A stretch of 52,264 bases of DNA from Woeseiaceae bacterium (GTDB taxonomy: Bacteria; Pseudomonadota; Gammaproteobacteria; Steroidobacterales; Woeseiaceae), in the NCBI GenBank assembly GCA_021773115.1, contig JAJFKS010000020.1, positions 1-52,264 on the forward strand, in the 5' to 3' direction. The position numbers were made by a program, and so were the translations under genes. The notes beneath the pieces are model-generated. The model was given only the letters and a program-made list of their open reading frames with translations, was not told the origin of the DNA and made no database searches. The stretch's first letter is position 1. The number at the start of each line of letters is the position of its first letter. Positions 28,003-35,423 of this stretch are shown here, in pieces.

Positions 28003-28679
28003 ACAACACCCTTCGGCGCGTTACCGAGCGCGAATGAGGCCAGTTCGCCCACCGTCATCAGCGGGTAACTCTTTGCAGGCGCGAAAATCTCATGCTTACC
28101 GAGTTGAGCGAAAAGATCACCCTCCGCGCTGAAGGCCGATGAGTGAGTCAGGATGTCCAGGCGGAAGTCGCGCCGTTGGTACTTGCCCTTGCCCAGGTAG
28201 CCCCACTCGGAAAATGTGATCGGCTGGCCGTCATGTGTGCGCATGGTCAGCGCATCGCCGTGCACCAGGTTCTGGGAGAGCACATAGCCGGCGGCGCGAT
28301 GAAGTTCGTCTGACGCATCGCCGTTCAGGTAGTCGGTGAGGATTTCCAACATGTTAGCCCGGCACTCGGCGATGTTGTCAGCCAGCAACTCGATGCCATA
28401 TATGCACATCAGCGCGAGCAGGGCATAGTGCTGACGCTCGAAGTCCAATTTGCCATACTTGAGTTCGACCGCAGCGAGCTTGCGCTGCAGGATACGCACG
28501 AGGAAATTGCCGCTCCCGCACGCGGGCTCCAGAAAGCGGGAGTCGATGCGTTCGGTTTCACCCTTGACGAGGTCGAGCATGGCTTCGACCATCCACGCGG
28601 GCGTAAATACCTCTCCATGATCGGCTACACGTCGCTTTGATTTAATCTGCTTTTCCGTCAATTGCAATTGCACTTCCAT
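27999..28679 (-). CDS. methyltransferase-fold companion subunit, motif I only
   Basis: A 226-residue protein with the N-terminal half of an N6-adenine methylase: GEVFTPAWMVEAMLDLV, AdoMet-binding EPACGSGNFLVRI at 51-63, and a second strand region LMCIYGIELLADNIAECRAN. The expected NPPY is missing; the sequence ends with a short tail, MTVGELASFALGNAPKGVV. It cannot catalyse transfer alone, but could bind AdoMet or act as a scaffold with the Eco57I-like subunit encoded next, with which it overlaps by four bases (ATGA). Alternatively it is the front of a once longer gene. This is the first clear gene of the restriction operon. Confidence 0.8.
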   Translation of the reverse strand: MEVQLQLTEKQIKSKRRVADHGEVFTPAWMVEAMLDLVKGETERIDSRFLEPACGSGNFLVRILQRKLAAVELKYGKLDFERQHYALLALMCIYGIELLADNIAECRANMLEILTDYLNGDASDELHRAAGYVLSQNLVHGDALTMRTHDGQPITFSEWGYLGKGKYQRRDFRLDILTHSSAFSAEGDLFAQLGKHEIFAPAKSYPLMTVGELASFALGNAPKGVV

Positions 28680-28692
28680 TTTCCAATTCGAA

Positions 28693-28812
28693 TTACGCTG
28701 CCTCTGCTTCTATGACAATTCCGGCGATTTCTTCTGTATACCAAAAAGGTTGACAACGAATCTCCATTCTGTCCGCTTCCACTTCAACTTGCTGAATGCG
28801 GACCAGCGTCAA
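28693..28812 (-). CDS. possible small protein before the methylase genes (39 residues or fewer)
   Basis: From a TTG at 28812 the frame reads TLVRIQQVEVEADRMEIRCQ then PFWYTEEIAGIVIEAEAA and stops 13 bases before the methylase-fold gene. An internal ATG at 28767 gives a 24-residue version. The residue mix looks protein-like, and the frame is open upstream to a TGA, but no ribosome site is clear. It may be the 3' end of a truncated gene or a genuine operon leader. Confidence 0.3.
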   Translation of the reverse strand: MTLVRIQQVEVEADRMEIRCQPFWYTEEIAGIVIEAEAA

Positions 28813-28817
28813 TGCGA

Positions 28818-28940
28818 CTATGGGTTTTTCGTGCCACGGTCAGCAACTGTATTCGCTGCGCGCAGCAGTGCCGGCAACAATACATCATCAATATCAAGAT
28901 GACCTTCATTCACGAGGTTATCCAGTTGGTCATGCGGCAT
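28818..28940 (-). pseudogene. truncated HEPN-like partner of the nucleotidyltransferase
   Basis: An ATG at 28940, inside the end of the nucleotidyltransferase gene (11-base overlap), starts MPHDQLDNLVNEGHLDIDDV and runs on with LLPALLRAANTVADRGTKNP before a TAG. The overlap and the opening helix LDNLVxxGxL with an RAANxxAD helix match the beginning of HEPN proteins that usually follow such genes (about 130-150 residues). The remainder, including the catalytic RxxxxH motif, is missing, apparently lost where the restriction operon begins. Confidence 0.4.
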
Positions 28941-29568
28941 CTATCTGCCCCGCCAAAACTACTATTGGCCCCGCCAACACTCGACTGAGGAACGCATTGT
29001 TGCCAGACCGCCGTTTGCGGAACTCACTATCGGTGTAGAGCGTGGGATTTACTTGCCGGCCGAGTTGTCGCTCAACGATGGAAAGGGTTGTGTACAGATC
29101 TTCGAGCGTCAGCTCGTCGGACACGACGAGAAGATCTATATCGCTACTCGCGGTGTCAGCATGCTTGGCCACCGAACCGTAAATAAGCGCCAGGGATACT
29201 CGTGCCGCCAAGGGTTCCAGCGCTGTTCGCAGGTTCTGCTCAACACCTACGGTCTTGCTGACTATGGAACAAAGCTCCTCATATATAGGTGAGTCGGGAT
29301 TGGCTCGGTAATGTTTTTGGCTTCCGTGCCGCTCGGTCACGACGAGTTCGCTTCGTGCCAGCCTGGCAAGCTCGCGCTGAACCGCGCCCCGGCCGACGTT
29401 GGCCAGCTCGATTAGCTCGGTGACGAAAAAGCTCCGTTCCGGTTGCCCGAACAGCAGCCCAAGCAGGCGCTGCTGGGTTGCTGTGAAAAGAGCGTCCGCC
29501 AGAGATTGCTTGCCCGGCCTTTGGGCGGCTTTTGGGGATCGTCGAACAATGGCGGCATCTGTACCCAT
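28930..29568 (-). CDS. HTH-nucleotidyltransferase (MNT-like, minimal nucleotidyltransferase)
   Basis: The protein is 212 residues from the ATG at 29568; a longer frame exists upstream, but the promoter (see next entry) starts transcription at this codon. Residues about 25-95 form a winged helix (QRLLGLLFGQPERSFFVTEL then IELANVGRGAVQRELARLARSELVV). The nucleotidyltransferase follows, with GSVAKHADTASSDIDLLVVS giving the GS-x-DxD signature near 148-165. Related fusions act as antitoxins and autorepressors that modify an adjoining HEPN toxin. Here only a fragment of such a partner remains. Divergent from the Fic gene across a 309-base spacer. Confidence 0.82.
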   Translation of the reverse strand: MGTDAAIVRRSPKAAQRPGKQSLADALFTATQQRLLGLLFGQPERSFFVTELIELANVGRGAVQRELARLARSELVVTERHGSQKHYRANPDSPIYEELCSIVSKTVGVEQNLRTALEPLAARVSLALIYGSVAKHADTASSDIDLLVVSDELTLEDLYTTLSIVERQLGRQVNPTLYTDSEFRKRRSGNNAFLSRVLAGPIVVLAGQIDAA

Positions 29569-29604
29569 AGTGGGTATATTAGTACCCGTTTTGGGTATAG
29601 TCAA
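29562..29604 (-). promoter_or_regulatory. promoter with two operator palindromes, predicted leaderless
   Basis: On the minus strand: -35 TTGACT (29604-29599), 17-base spacer, -10 TAATAT (29581-29576), then seven bases and the ATG of the nucleotidyltransferase gene at 29568. TACCC-N5-GGGTA (29583-29597) fills the spacer, and TACCCA-N3-TGGGTA (29562-29576) covers the start site. Both palindromes share TACCC/GGGTA half-sites, so a dimeric repressor, probably the encoded winged-helix protein, would shut the promoter. The short distance implies an mRNA that begins at the start codon. Confidence 0.7.
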
Positions 29605-29772
29605 CTGATCAGCACATTGCCCGTGATCTTGCCAGTTATTCCAACGGTTTGCGGGTCGACTAATTTGGATTGCGGACATTTGCAAGTCCTGACCTGCGTT
29701 TATGCTGATAATTAGCAGGTTATAGCCTGCGTAACGAATAGACCCAGAGGCCTGAATGTAGGAACACGCTCG

Positions 29773-29874
29773 ATGCGGAGAATAGCGTCCTTATTCTCCG
29801 TAATTTATGCGGAGAATAGCCTTGTGCCTGCGGAGAATAGCCCGCATAATATCCGCAAATAATGCGGAGATTAC
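29773..29874 (+). repeat. array of GCGGAGAAT repeats in front of the fic gene
   Basis: TGCGGAGAATAGC occurs at about 29774-29786, 29808-29820 and 29829-29841. A variant, TGCGGAGATTAC, lies at 29863-29874, and an inverted copy (TTATTCTCCGTAA) at 29791-29803. The last copy ends four bases before the Fic start, so these are probably operator sites, five in 100 bases. The rest of the 29569-29877 gap includes GCAGGTTATAGCCTGC, a 5-6-5 inverted repeat at 29715-29730. Confidence 0.65.
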
Positions 29875-29877
29875 AAC

Positions 29878-30978
29878 TTGTACATCTGGCAACAACCTGA
29901 ATGGCCATCCCTCACCTGGGATCAGGCTGCTTTAGCCACATTGCTTGGCCAAGTATCGCGCGCCCAGGGGAAGCTCCTGGGCAAGATGGAAGCACTCGGC
30001 TTCGACCTGCGCAATGAAGCTCACCTTCAGACATTAACTCAGGATGTCGTCAAGTCCAGCGAGATAGAGGGTGAGCATCTCGAAACTGACCAGGTGCGAT
30101 CGTCCATTGCCCGCCGGCTGGGCATGGACATTGCGGGGCTGGTTCCATCCGACAGAAATGTCGATGGTGTCGTCGACATGATGCTTGATGCAACCGGCAA
30201 ATATGACGATGCGCTGACGGTAGAGCGACTTTACTCCTGGCACGCCGCACTGTTCCCGACGGGCTACAGTGGCATGTACAAAGTATCGGTCGCTGAATGG
30301 CGGGACGACAGCGAAGGCCCGATGCAAGTCGTGTCCGGCCCAATCGGTCGCGAAAAGGTGCACTACGAAGCGCCGCCGGCCGACCGGGTTCAGCAAGAGA
30401 TCGAAGCATTCCTGGAGTGGTTCAACACATCCAATGAAACGGACCCGATCCTGAAAGCCGGACTGGCTCACCTGTGGTTCGTAACGATCCATCCGTTTGA
30501 CGACGGCAATGGACGCATCGCCCGCGCCATCGCGGACATGGCGTTGTCACGATCGGATGAAAGCCGGCAACGCTTCTACAGCATGTCGGGTCAGATACGA
30601 AACGAGCGAAAGGAGTACTACCACACACTCGAATGGACACAGAAAGGCGAGCTTGACGTGACACGCTGGCAAACGTGGTTTTTATCCTGCCTGGATCGTG
30701 CAATCGCAGGAGCTGAGGAAACTCTGTCTACCGTCCTTACAAAATCCCGATTCTGGGAGCGGTTCGCAACAGCGGCTCTGAATGAACGGCAGATCAAGGT
30801 GCTCAACCGACTACTGGACGGATTCGACGGCAAGATGACAACGTCGAAGTGGGCAAAGATTGCGAAGTGTTCACAAGACACGGCTCATCGCGACATCCTC
30901 GACTTGATAGAAAAAGGTGCATTGGAAAAAGATGCCGGAGGCGGACGTAGCACCAGCTACTCCCTGTCACCCGGCTGA
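29878..30978 (+). CDS. Fic-family AMPylase with N-terminal inhibitory motif
   Basis: A 366-residue protein from a TTG start, the only start in frame. It opens with YIWQQPEWPSLTWD (Fic/DUF4172 N-terminal region). The inhibitory helix motif (S/T)xxxE(G/N) is seen as SSEIEG near residues 59-64, ahead of the Fic core, which makes it a class II enzyme. The active-site motif HPFDDGNGRIARA is complete near 205-217. A C-terminal winged helix (LNRLLDGFDGKMTTSKWAKI, then SQDTAHRDILDLIEKGAL) could bind DNA. Fic proteins usually attach AMP to a target hydroxyl; the inhibitory glutamate keeps them off. The HTH end and the repeats upstream suggest autoregulation. Its end overlaps the convergent gene at 30967 by 12 bases. 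Confidence 0.9.
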   Translation: MYIWQQPEWPSLTWDQAALATLLGQVSRAQGKLLGKMEALGFDLRNEAHLQTLTQDVVKSSEIEGEHLETDQVRSSIARRLGMDIAGLVPSDRNVDGVVDMMLDATGKYDDALTVERLYSWHAALFPTGYSGMYKVSVAEWRDDSEGPMQVVSGPIGREKVHYEAPPADRVQQEIEAFLEWFNTSNETDPILKAGLAHLWFVTIHPFDDGNGRIARAIADMALSRSDESRQRFYSMSGQIRNERKEYYHTLEWTQKGELDVTRWQTWFLSCLDRAIAGAEETLSTVLTKSRFWERFATAALNERQIKVLNRLLDGFDGKMTTSKWAKIAKCSQDTAHRDILDLIEKGALEKDAGGGRSTSYSLSPG

Positions 30979-31488
30979 TGGCAATCCGGCAATCATTTCC
31001 AGCAACAGCCTGTTGGGGCGAATGAATTTACCGCCATGCATACTCGCCGGGCGCCGGCTCAGTCGGCAGGACGCTTCGACCGGATCCACCATCAGCACGT
31101 TCGGGAAGCGCCACACATACGCCTCCAGGTCCTGGCGCGCCACTCGCATGGAGCTCAAAACAGAACGATCCGTTGCCGTATCGAACTGGCAGCGACCCAG
31201 CACCAGCAGTGCTTTTCGAATCTCAACATCGGGACAACCGAGCCCTGCAAGCGTTTTAGCGAACAGCGGCTTGAAGATGTCATTGCCTAGCGCTGCAAAT
31301 TGCGGCTTCCGCAATCCTGCGGCAAACAGCGCGGCACGCGTCTCGTCGTGGCAGAACAGCACACACTGACGCCGATCGATGGTCAGGCGGTCGGCATGCC
31401 AGCTGCCCAGTGGGCTGGTTTCGGTTAAGGGCTCGACCGACACATCGGGCAGACGCTGCGCAAGTTTTCGGGTCGCGTGGATGATCAT
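30967..31488 (-). CDS. DUF6933-like protein
   Basis: About 173 residues from the ATG at 31488 (MIIHATRKLAQRLPDVSVEP). Upstream in-frame residues are Lys/Arg/Pro-rich and unlike the rest. Blocks SPLGSWHADRLTIDRRQCVL, FCHDETRAALFAAGLRKPQF and RFPNVLMVDPVEASCRLSRR match, from memory, a small family of about 170 residues found with mobile elements and named DUF6933. Function is unknown. It shares no operon with clear genes: convergent with fic, and preceded by a hairpin at 31562-31580 and a decayed stretch. Confidence 0.65.
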   Translation of the reverse strand: MIIHATRKLAQRLPDVSVEPLTETSPLGSWHADRLTIDRRQCVLFCHDETRAALFAAGLRKPQFAALGNDIFKPLFAKTLAGLGCPDVEIRKALLVLGRCQFDTATDRSVLSSMRVARQDLEAYVWRFPNVLMVDPVEASCRLSRRPASMHGGKFIRPNRLLLEMIAGLPSAG

Positions 31489-31561
31489 TTCAGTGACGCA
31501 TGATACGACGCACTGCACCAGTTTGCCGCGTCGTGGCTGGCCGTCTCTTGTCAAGAAAAAG

Positions 31562-31580
31562 GGGGCACAAGTTTTGCCCC
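31562..31580. terminator. GGGGCA-N7-TGCCCC hairpin with flanking A and T runs
   Basis: GGGGCA (31562-31567), loop CAAGTTT and TGCCCC (31575-31580) form a 6-base stem. AAAAA precedes it and TCTTTT follows, so it could terminate in both directions. A hairpin with the same stem and a different loop lies at 51940-51958, and both sit upstream of a minus-strand gene start. Confidence 0.45.
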
Positions 31581-31588
31581 TCTTTTCG

Positions 31589-32239
31589 CTCGCCATTCAT
31601 TTGGCGCAGCGATAGTATCTCCGCAATGACACCGACGTCGTTGCGGTCTATCAACGACACCCGCTCCACAGCAGCATCGGAGCACCCAGAGCGCCTCTAA
31701 CGGTCGTGCAACAGGTGTATCGGCAATAAGCCGTCGACCGTCATTTAGAAGTACCCCAATCCGCGCTATCACGTTGGATTTATTCTCACTCCTTGCGCCA
31801 TCTGCTGGTGCAACTTTCTGGCAGGCCGCAACAGTGCGATGCCACTTTTGCCGCAGCCACGCAAGATGCGTGACGCAGCAATCTGTGCCGTTGAACATCT
31901 GTTGCAACACAGCCCGTCTTTGTGAGCGCCCCGGCGCACCACAGAGACGGGCCTCCGTAAGCTGGCGCAAGTCAGCGGCCTGCAAGGCTTTCGCGGTTTT
32001 CTCCAAGCTGTAAAAGCCATCAAGACGCCTTGTTCGGCGGCCAGTCGATGGACTGACTGGCGCAGCTCCACCTTCATCCGCGTCCGCTCGTCGGTCGTTC
32101 CGAGGTGTCGGGCAAGGCGATTCACATAGGCAGCACTCCATTGCTGCCACCCGGCCTCGCAACGAGGCCATCACGCTGCGACCGCCAGCCTCCCTGCGGT
32201 TTACCACTAACCGAAATCAGGAATGCGTGAAAACTATTT
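31589..32239. other. decayed stretch with no clear gene
   Basis: About 650 bases on either strand hold only overlapping weak frames. On the minus strand, one frame reads VNRLARHLGTTDERTRMKVE then LRQSVHRLAAEQGVLMAF. The next frame continues with YSLEKTAKALQAADLRQLTE. This would fit a single helical protein cut by a frameshift near 32010-32030. I recognise no family. The segment lies between the hairpin at 31562 and the integrase-domain gene. Confidence 0.35.
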
Positions 32240-32251
32240 ATGGAGAATGAC

Positions 32252-33205
32252 ATGAACAAAGTAGGTGGCCACAGAAACTTTGGTTACGGCAAACGCATGG
32301 CGTGGGCCGGCAAGCAGGCAATCCGGGATCGTTATGGCGATGGGCGCTACGCAACCTTTGCGGCACACGCCGAGCGCTGGAAAGTGTTCTCGGCCTGGTG
32401 CCAGGAAGTATTTGCCATTCGGGACGCACGACAGGTTGATCACAGCGTCATCGAAACGTACGGGAAGACATTATCGACTCAGGTCAACAACGATCGATTG
32501 TCGGTCGCTTATGCCCAGAACCTGTTATCGACCGTCAACGTGGTGCTGGAGTCGATGCGCGGCGATCGTAAGGTTCGCATTGCGCCAGCGGCGACGGTCG
32601 GTGAGCGCTCGACCGTTCGATCAACTGCGCCAGCGGGACTGGACCGCGATATGGTGCGCCAGTGTGCGGAGCACATCCGTTCGGCAGGACACCAGCCGGT
32701 TGCGTCAGTCATCGAGCTCGCTCGCGAGTTGGGACTTCGACTTCGCGAAGCGTCCATGCTGGATGCGCGACTGGCCTTGCACCAGGCGCGCACGCTCGGT
32801 GCGGTCAACATCACGGCCGGCACTAAAGGCGCCCGTGGTCGTCACGTTGATCGCTGGGTGCCGGCGTCGCAAACGGCGACGGATTGTTTGGTCCGGGCTG
32901 CCGCTCTGCAGGGTGACGGCCGCAACCTCATTCCGCCGGAGATGTCGTGGCGACAATGGAACTGGCGGGTGCATCGCGTCTGGTCGGTGGCACGGGACAG
33001 TTACGGTCTCGAGAAGATTCATGACCTGCGTGCCGCCTATGCGTGCGAACGCTACCAGCAACTGACCGGGTCCGAAGCACCAGTGATTGCAGGCGTCCGA
33101 CGGGCCAGTCGGGATGATGATCACAAGGCGCGGGACGTCATTGCACGCGAGTTAGGTCACGCCCGCCGGGATGTCGTTGCCGCCTACGTGGGTAGTTCCC
33201 GATGA
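32252..33205 (+). CDS. integrase-domain protein (Phage_int_SAM_2/Integrase_1 type)
   Basis: 317 residues from the ATG at 32252, which has GGAG eight bases before it; a start 12 bases upstream would add MEND. The protein resembles the two-domain family found in integrative elements. The N-terminal SAM-like DNA-binding part is YATFAAHAERWKVFSAWCQE, and the catalytic-like part has LARELGLRLREASMLDARLA (Arg), KIHDLRAAYACERY (HxxR-type) and RELGHARRDVVAAYVG (His and the possible Tyr nucleophile). These proteins often accompany the true integrase as a helper of unclear role. The gene is first of four plus-strand genes that end with the integrase; it overlaps the next by four bases. Confidence 0.75.
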   Translation: MNKVGGHRNFGYGKRMAWAGKQAIRDRYGDGRYATFAAHAERWKVFSAWCQEVFAIRDARQVDHSVIETYGKTLSTQVNNDRLSVAYAQNLLSTVNVVLESMRGDRKVRIAPAATVGERSTVRSTAPAGLDRDMVRQCAEHIRSAGHQPVASVIELARELGLRLREASMLDARLALHQARTLGAVNITAGTKGARGRHVDRWVPASQTATDCLVRAAALQGDGRNLIPPEMSWRQWNWRVHRVWSVARDSYGLEKIHDLRAAYACERYQQLTGSEAPVIAGVRRASRDDDHKARDVIARELGHARRDVVAAYVGSSR

Positions 33206-33585
33206 GCCGGCCCGGCAATCAGCGTGCCGCGGGTCGCCAGGCGCGTGCCCTCCTGGCAAAGCGCCTGCCCGGCTCAAAGCGCGGCACCGTGCGCCATCAC
33301 CTGCAGCGCGCAGCGTACATCGCCGCAACCATCTGGCGGCGCTGGCACGTTGGCCCCTACCAATGGCAATTGAAACACTTGCGCTGGTACCTGGTGGAGC
33401 AGACCAACGAGTGTGCCAGCGGCACTCGGTATCGATATTGGCTGACGGTGCGGCTGTTGATCTTCAGTCTCGATAAGGACGGCTGGATTGAGCGACTCGA
33501 CGGACCGTGGGTACGGCCAAATGGGGTGCGCGGCCCGCTAAAATCAGGTCGCCCGATTCTCGAACCGACCCCGCCGGCGCGCTGA
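33202..33585 (+). CDS. hypothetical island protein, 127 residues
   Basis: An unrecognised basic protein (MSRPGNQRAAGRQARALLAK, then LQRAAYIAATIWRRWHVGPY and a WYLVEQ block). Many Arg, Trp and Tyr residues suggest a small nucleic-acid-binding, helical domain. It starts with ATGA overlapping the integrase-domain gene, and the excisionase begins 11 bases after its stop, so it is part of a tight four-gene set. A helper of integration or excision is likely from context only. Confidence 0.6.
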   Translation: MSRPGNQRAAGRQARALLAKRLPGSKRGTVRHHLQRAAYIAATIWRRWHVGPYQWQLKHLRWYLVEQTNECASGTRYRYWLTVRLLIFSLDKDGWIERLDGPWVRPNGVRGPLKSGRPILEPTPPAR

Positions 33586-33596
33586 GGCTCCTCTGC

Positions 33597-33986
33597 ATGT
33601 CGCGTACCGCAATGAATCCCGCAGCCCCGTCGACGGCACTGTTGCCGCGGTTCATCCGGCTGCGCGACACCGCCTTCTATTTGGGCATGGACCGCAACCG
33701 CTTCAACGCGGAGGTGCGGCCCTACCTCACCAAAATTCCGATCGGCCGGCAGGGCATCGCCTTCGATCGACTTGAACTGGACGCCTGGGCGGATCAGTAT
33801 AAGTCCCGCAACGGGCGTCCCGGTCGATTCTTAGGAGAACGACTATGGGACGCAGTAGGAGATCGCCCGGTCTCGTCAAAAGGTCGGGCGTTTGGCACAT
33901 CGACAAATGGATCGAAGGGCGGAGAGTTTGCCAAAGCACTGGCTCAGATAAGATCGCCGAAGCGGAGCGCTACCTCGCACGATTGA
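33597..33986 (+). CDS. excisionase / AlpA-like DNA-binding protein
   Basis: The frame from the ATG at 33597 gives 129 residues; a longer frame starts at 33507, but the extra part overlaps the previous gene. The centre is a winged-helix MerR-type excisionase fold: LLPRFIRLRDTAFYLGMDRN then RFNAEVRPYLTKIPIGRQGI, with AFDRLELDAWADQYK. The C-terminal tail (VSSKGRAFGTSTNGSKGGEF) overlaps the integrase start by 142 bases, and I recall similar tails in relatives, so the overlap seems genuine. Such proteins bend DNA at the attachment site and favour excision over integration. Confidence 0.72.
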   Translation: MSRTAMNPAAPSTALLPRFIRLRDTAFYLGMDRNRFNAEVRPYLTKIPIGRQGIAFDRLELDAWADQYKSRNGRPGRFLGERLWDAVGDRPVSSKGRAFGTSTNGSKGGEFAKALAQIRSPKRSATSHD

Positions 33987-34930
33987 GGGAATGCATCCGC
34001 AAAGCGGAAGTTTACGGGGTCAGACCAAAACGGACATTCGAACAGGCGGCGGCCAGGTTCGTTCGAGAGAACCAACACAAGCGCTCGCTGGATCGCGATG
34101 TCTGCATGCTAAAGCAACTGATGCCGTTCATCGGGCACCTGGCGCTGAACCGGGTTCATCGGGGAACACTTGATCCGTGGGTCGATTTCAAACGGGAGGA
34201 AGGCAGAACACCGGCAACAATCAATCATGGGCTGAAAGTAGTACGGCGCATCCTGAGACTCGCCGAGTACGAGTGGATGGATGAGCATGGACTGACCTGG
34301 CTGGAGCGCGCGCCGCGTATCCGCATGCTGCCCAACCCCAACCCGCGGCAACCGTATCCGATGAGTTGGGCCGAGCAGCATGTCTTGTTCTCCAAACTAC
34401 CCTCGCATCTCGCAGAAATGGCATTGTTCGCCGTCAACACCGGCTGCCGCGATTCCGAAATCTGCAGGATGCAATGGGAGTGGGAGGTCAAGGTCCCGTC
34501 ACTTGAGACCTTTGTATTTATTGTTCCGGGAAAATTCGTCAAGAACGGCGAGGAACGATTGGTAGCGCTCAACGACATTGCCAAACGAGTGGTGGATTCA
34601 CGTCGAGGGAAACACCCGACGCACGTGTTCGCGTACAAGGGCAAACCGGTACAAAGGATGCTAAACAGCTCCTGGTGCCGGGTTCGAGAGAAGGTCGGGC
34701 TACCGCAGGTTCGTGTTCATGACTTGAAACACACGTTTGGCCGGCGCTTACGAGCGGCGGGTGTGAGTTTCGAAGACCGACAGGACTTGTTAGGACACCG
34801 TTCCGGACGAATGACAACACACTACTCGGCAGCAGAACTCAGCAAGCTGATCGAAGCGGCCAACACAGTGTGTGAAAGAAGCGGTAACAAGCCTGAGTTG
34901 GTGGTTTTGCGGCGACTAAACGTAAGCTAA
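33845..34930 (+). CDS. int: tyrosine-recombinase integrase of the tRNA-Phe island
   Basis: A 361-residue integrase, starting at an ATG with AGGAG upstream. Arm-binding region: SPGLVKRSGVWHIDKWIEGR; core-binding domain about 55-150; catalytic Arg in TGCRDSE, box II HDLKHTFGRRLRAAGVSFED then LLGHRSGRMTTHYSAAEL with the Tyr nucleophile. Box II has Lys where most integrases have the second Arg of HxxR; I believe this is normal for its close relatives. Twenty bases beyond its stop begin CACGCAAAA boxes, then the tRNA-Phe 3' repeat at 35009, so this enzyme very probably put the 18.1-35.2 kb island in place. It is full length and likely active. Confidence 0.9.
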   Translation: MGRSRRSPGLVKRSGVWHIDKWIEGRRVCQSTGSDKIAEAERYLARLRECIRKAEVYGVRPKRTFEQAAARFVRENQHKRSLDRDVCMLKQLMPFIGHLALNRVHRGTLDPWVDFKREEGRTPATINHGLKVVRRILRLAEYEWMDEHGLTWLERAPRIRMLPNPNPRQPYPMSWAEQHVLFSKLPSHLAEMALFAVNTGCRDSEICRMQWEWEVKVPSLETFVFIVPGKFVKNGEERLVALNDIAKRVVDSRRGKHPTHVFAYKGKPVQRMLNSSWCRVREKVGLPQVRVHDLKHTFGRRLRAAGVSFEDRQDLLGHRSGRMTTHYSAAELSKLIEAANTVCERSGNKPELVVLRRLNVS

Positions 34931-34944
34931 GGGTCCCGCAATCC

Positions 34945-34964
34945 CACGCAAAACTCACGCAAAA
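34945..34964 (+). repeat. tandem CACGCAAAA boxes (candidate integrase arm sites)
   Basis: CACGCAAAA occurs at 34945-34953 and 34956-34964, in direct order, just after int. The box recurs at the far end of the attachment repeats (9721, 18281 and, as ACGCAAAA, near 35152), as expected of arm-type binding sites on both sides of the core. Confidence 0.55.
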
Positions 34965-35008
34965 TGGAATGGCCACCAATCGGCAAACGCGTAAGTGTTT
35001 GAAAAGAA

Positions 35009-35170
35009 TGGTGGCCAGGGGCGGAATCGAACCACCGACACGCGGATTTTCAGTCCCGTGGTAAGTCGCCTTTGGCTATATTTTTCAATGACTTACCGAA
35101 GCGCTCGTTGCCTTGTTTGCAGTACCGTGCAGGACCATGCACAGCCAATAAACGCAAAACTCCCGCAAGG
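35009..35170 (-). repeat. attachment-site repeat B: tRNA-Phe 3' half plus arm region
   Basis: Minus-strand 35053-35009 gives the complete 3' half of tRNA-Phe through GGCCACCA and is the cleanest copy. The 5' half is absent. The part at 35091-35170 is a looser version of the 9661 and 18221 arms. It is the right end of the island. Beyond it, 35171-35423 has no gene and nothing I can identify, apart from low-complexity T/C-rich sequence. Confidence 0.82.
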
Positions 35171-35423
35171 ATTTCCAGGCCGAAATGTAAAGGTCACGAG
35201 CGCTGGTATCTGAGGTGGGGGAACCAGTCAAATCTTTCCTGCAGTGATTCGTATTTCACTCGTTAACTGCTGTCTCTGCATACTTTGCTCATCAGCACTG
35301 TGATTCTTTCCGTTCTATATTTCACTAGCCGTTCGATATTCCTTTCCTCTCCTAAGCGTAAAGGAGGTTCATTCTAAATCAACTCGTCATACCGACGACC
35401 GACCAACGCCTATGGTAGTGTGC

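Noticed and set aside
29569..29685. 39-residue N-terminal extension of the nucleotidyltransferase
   Set aside because: It would be encoded by the -35/-10 promoter and operators; sequence is not protein-like.
29773..29874. CRISPR array
   Set aside because: Repeats are about 12 bases, spacers uneven, one copy inverted, and no cas genes are near; better read as operator sites.
31589..32207. 218-codon minus-strand gene
   Set aside because: Low-complexity, Arg/Cys-rich stretches and no recognisable domain; at best the second half of a frame-shifted gene.
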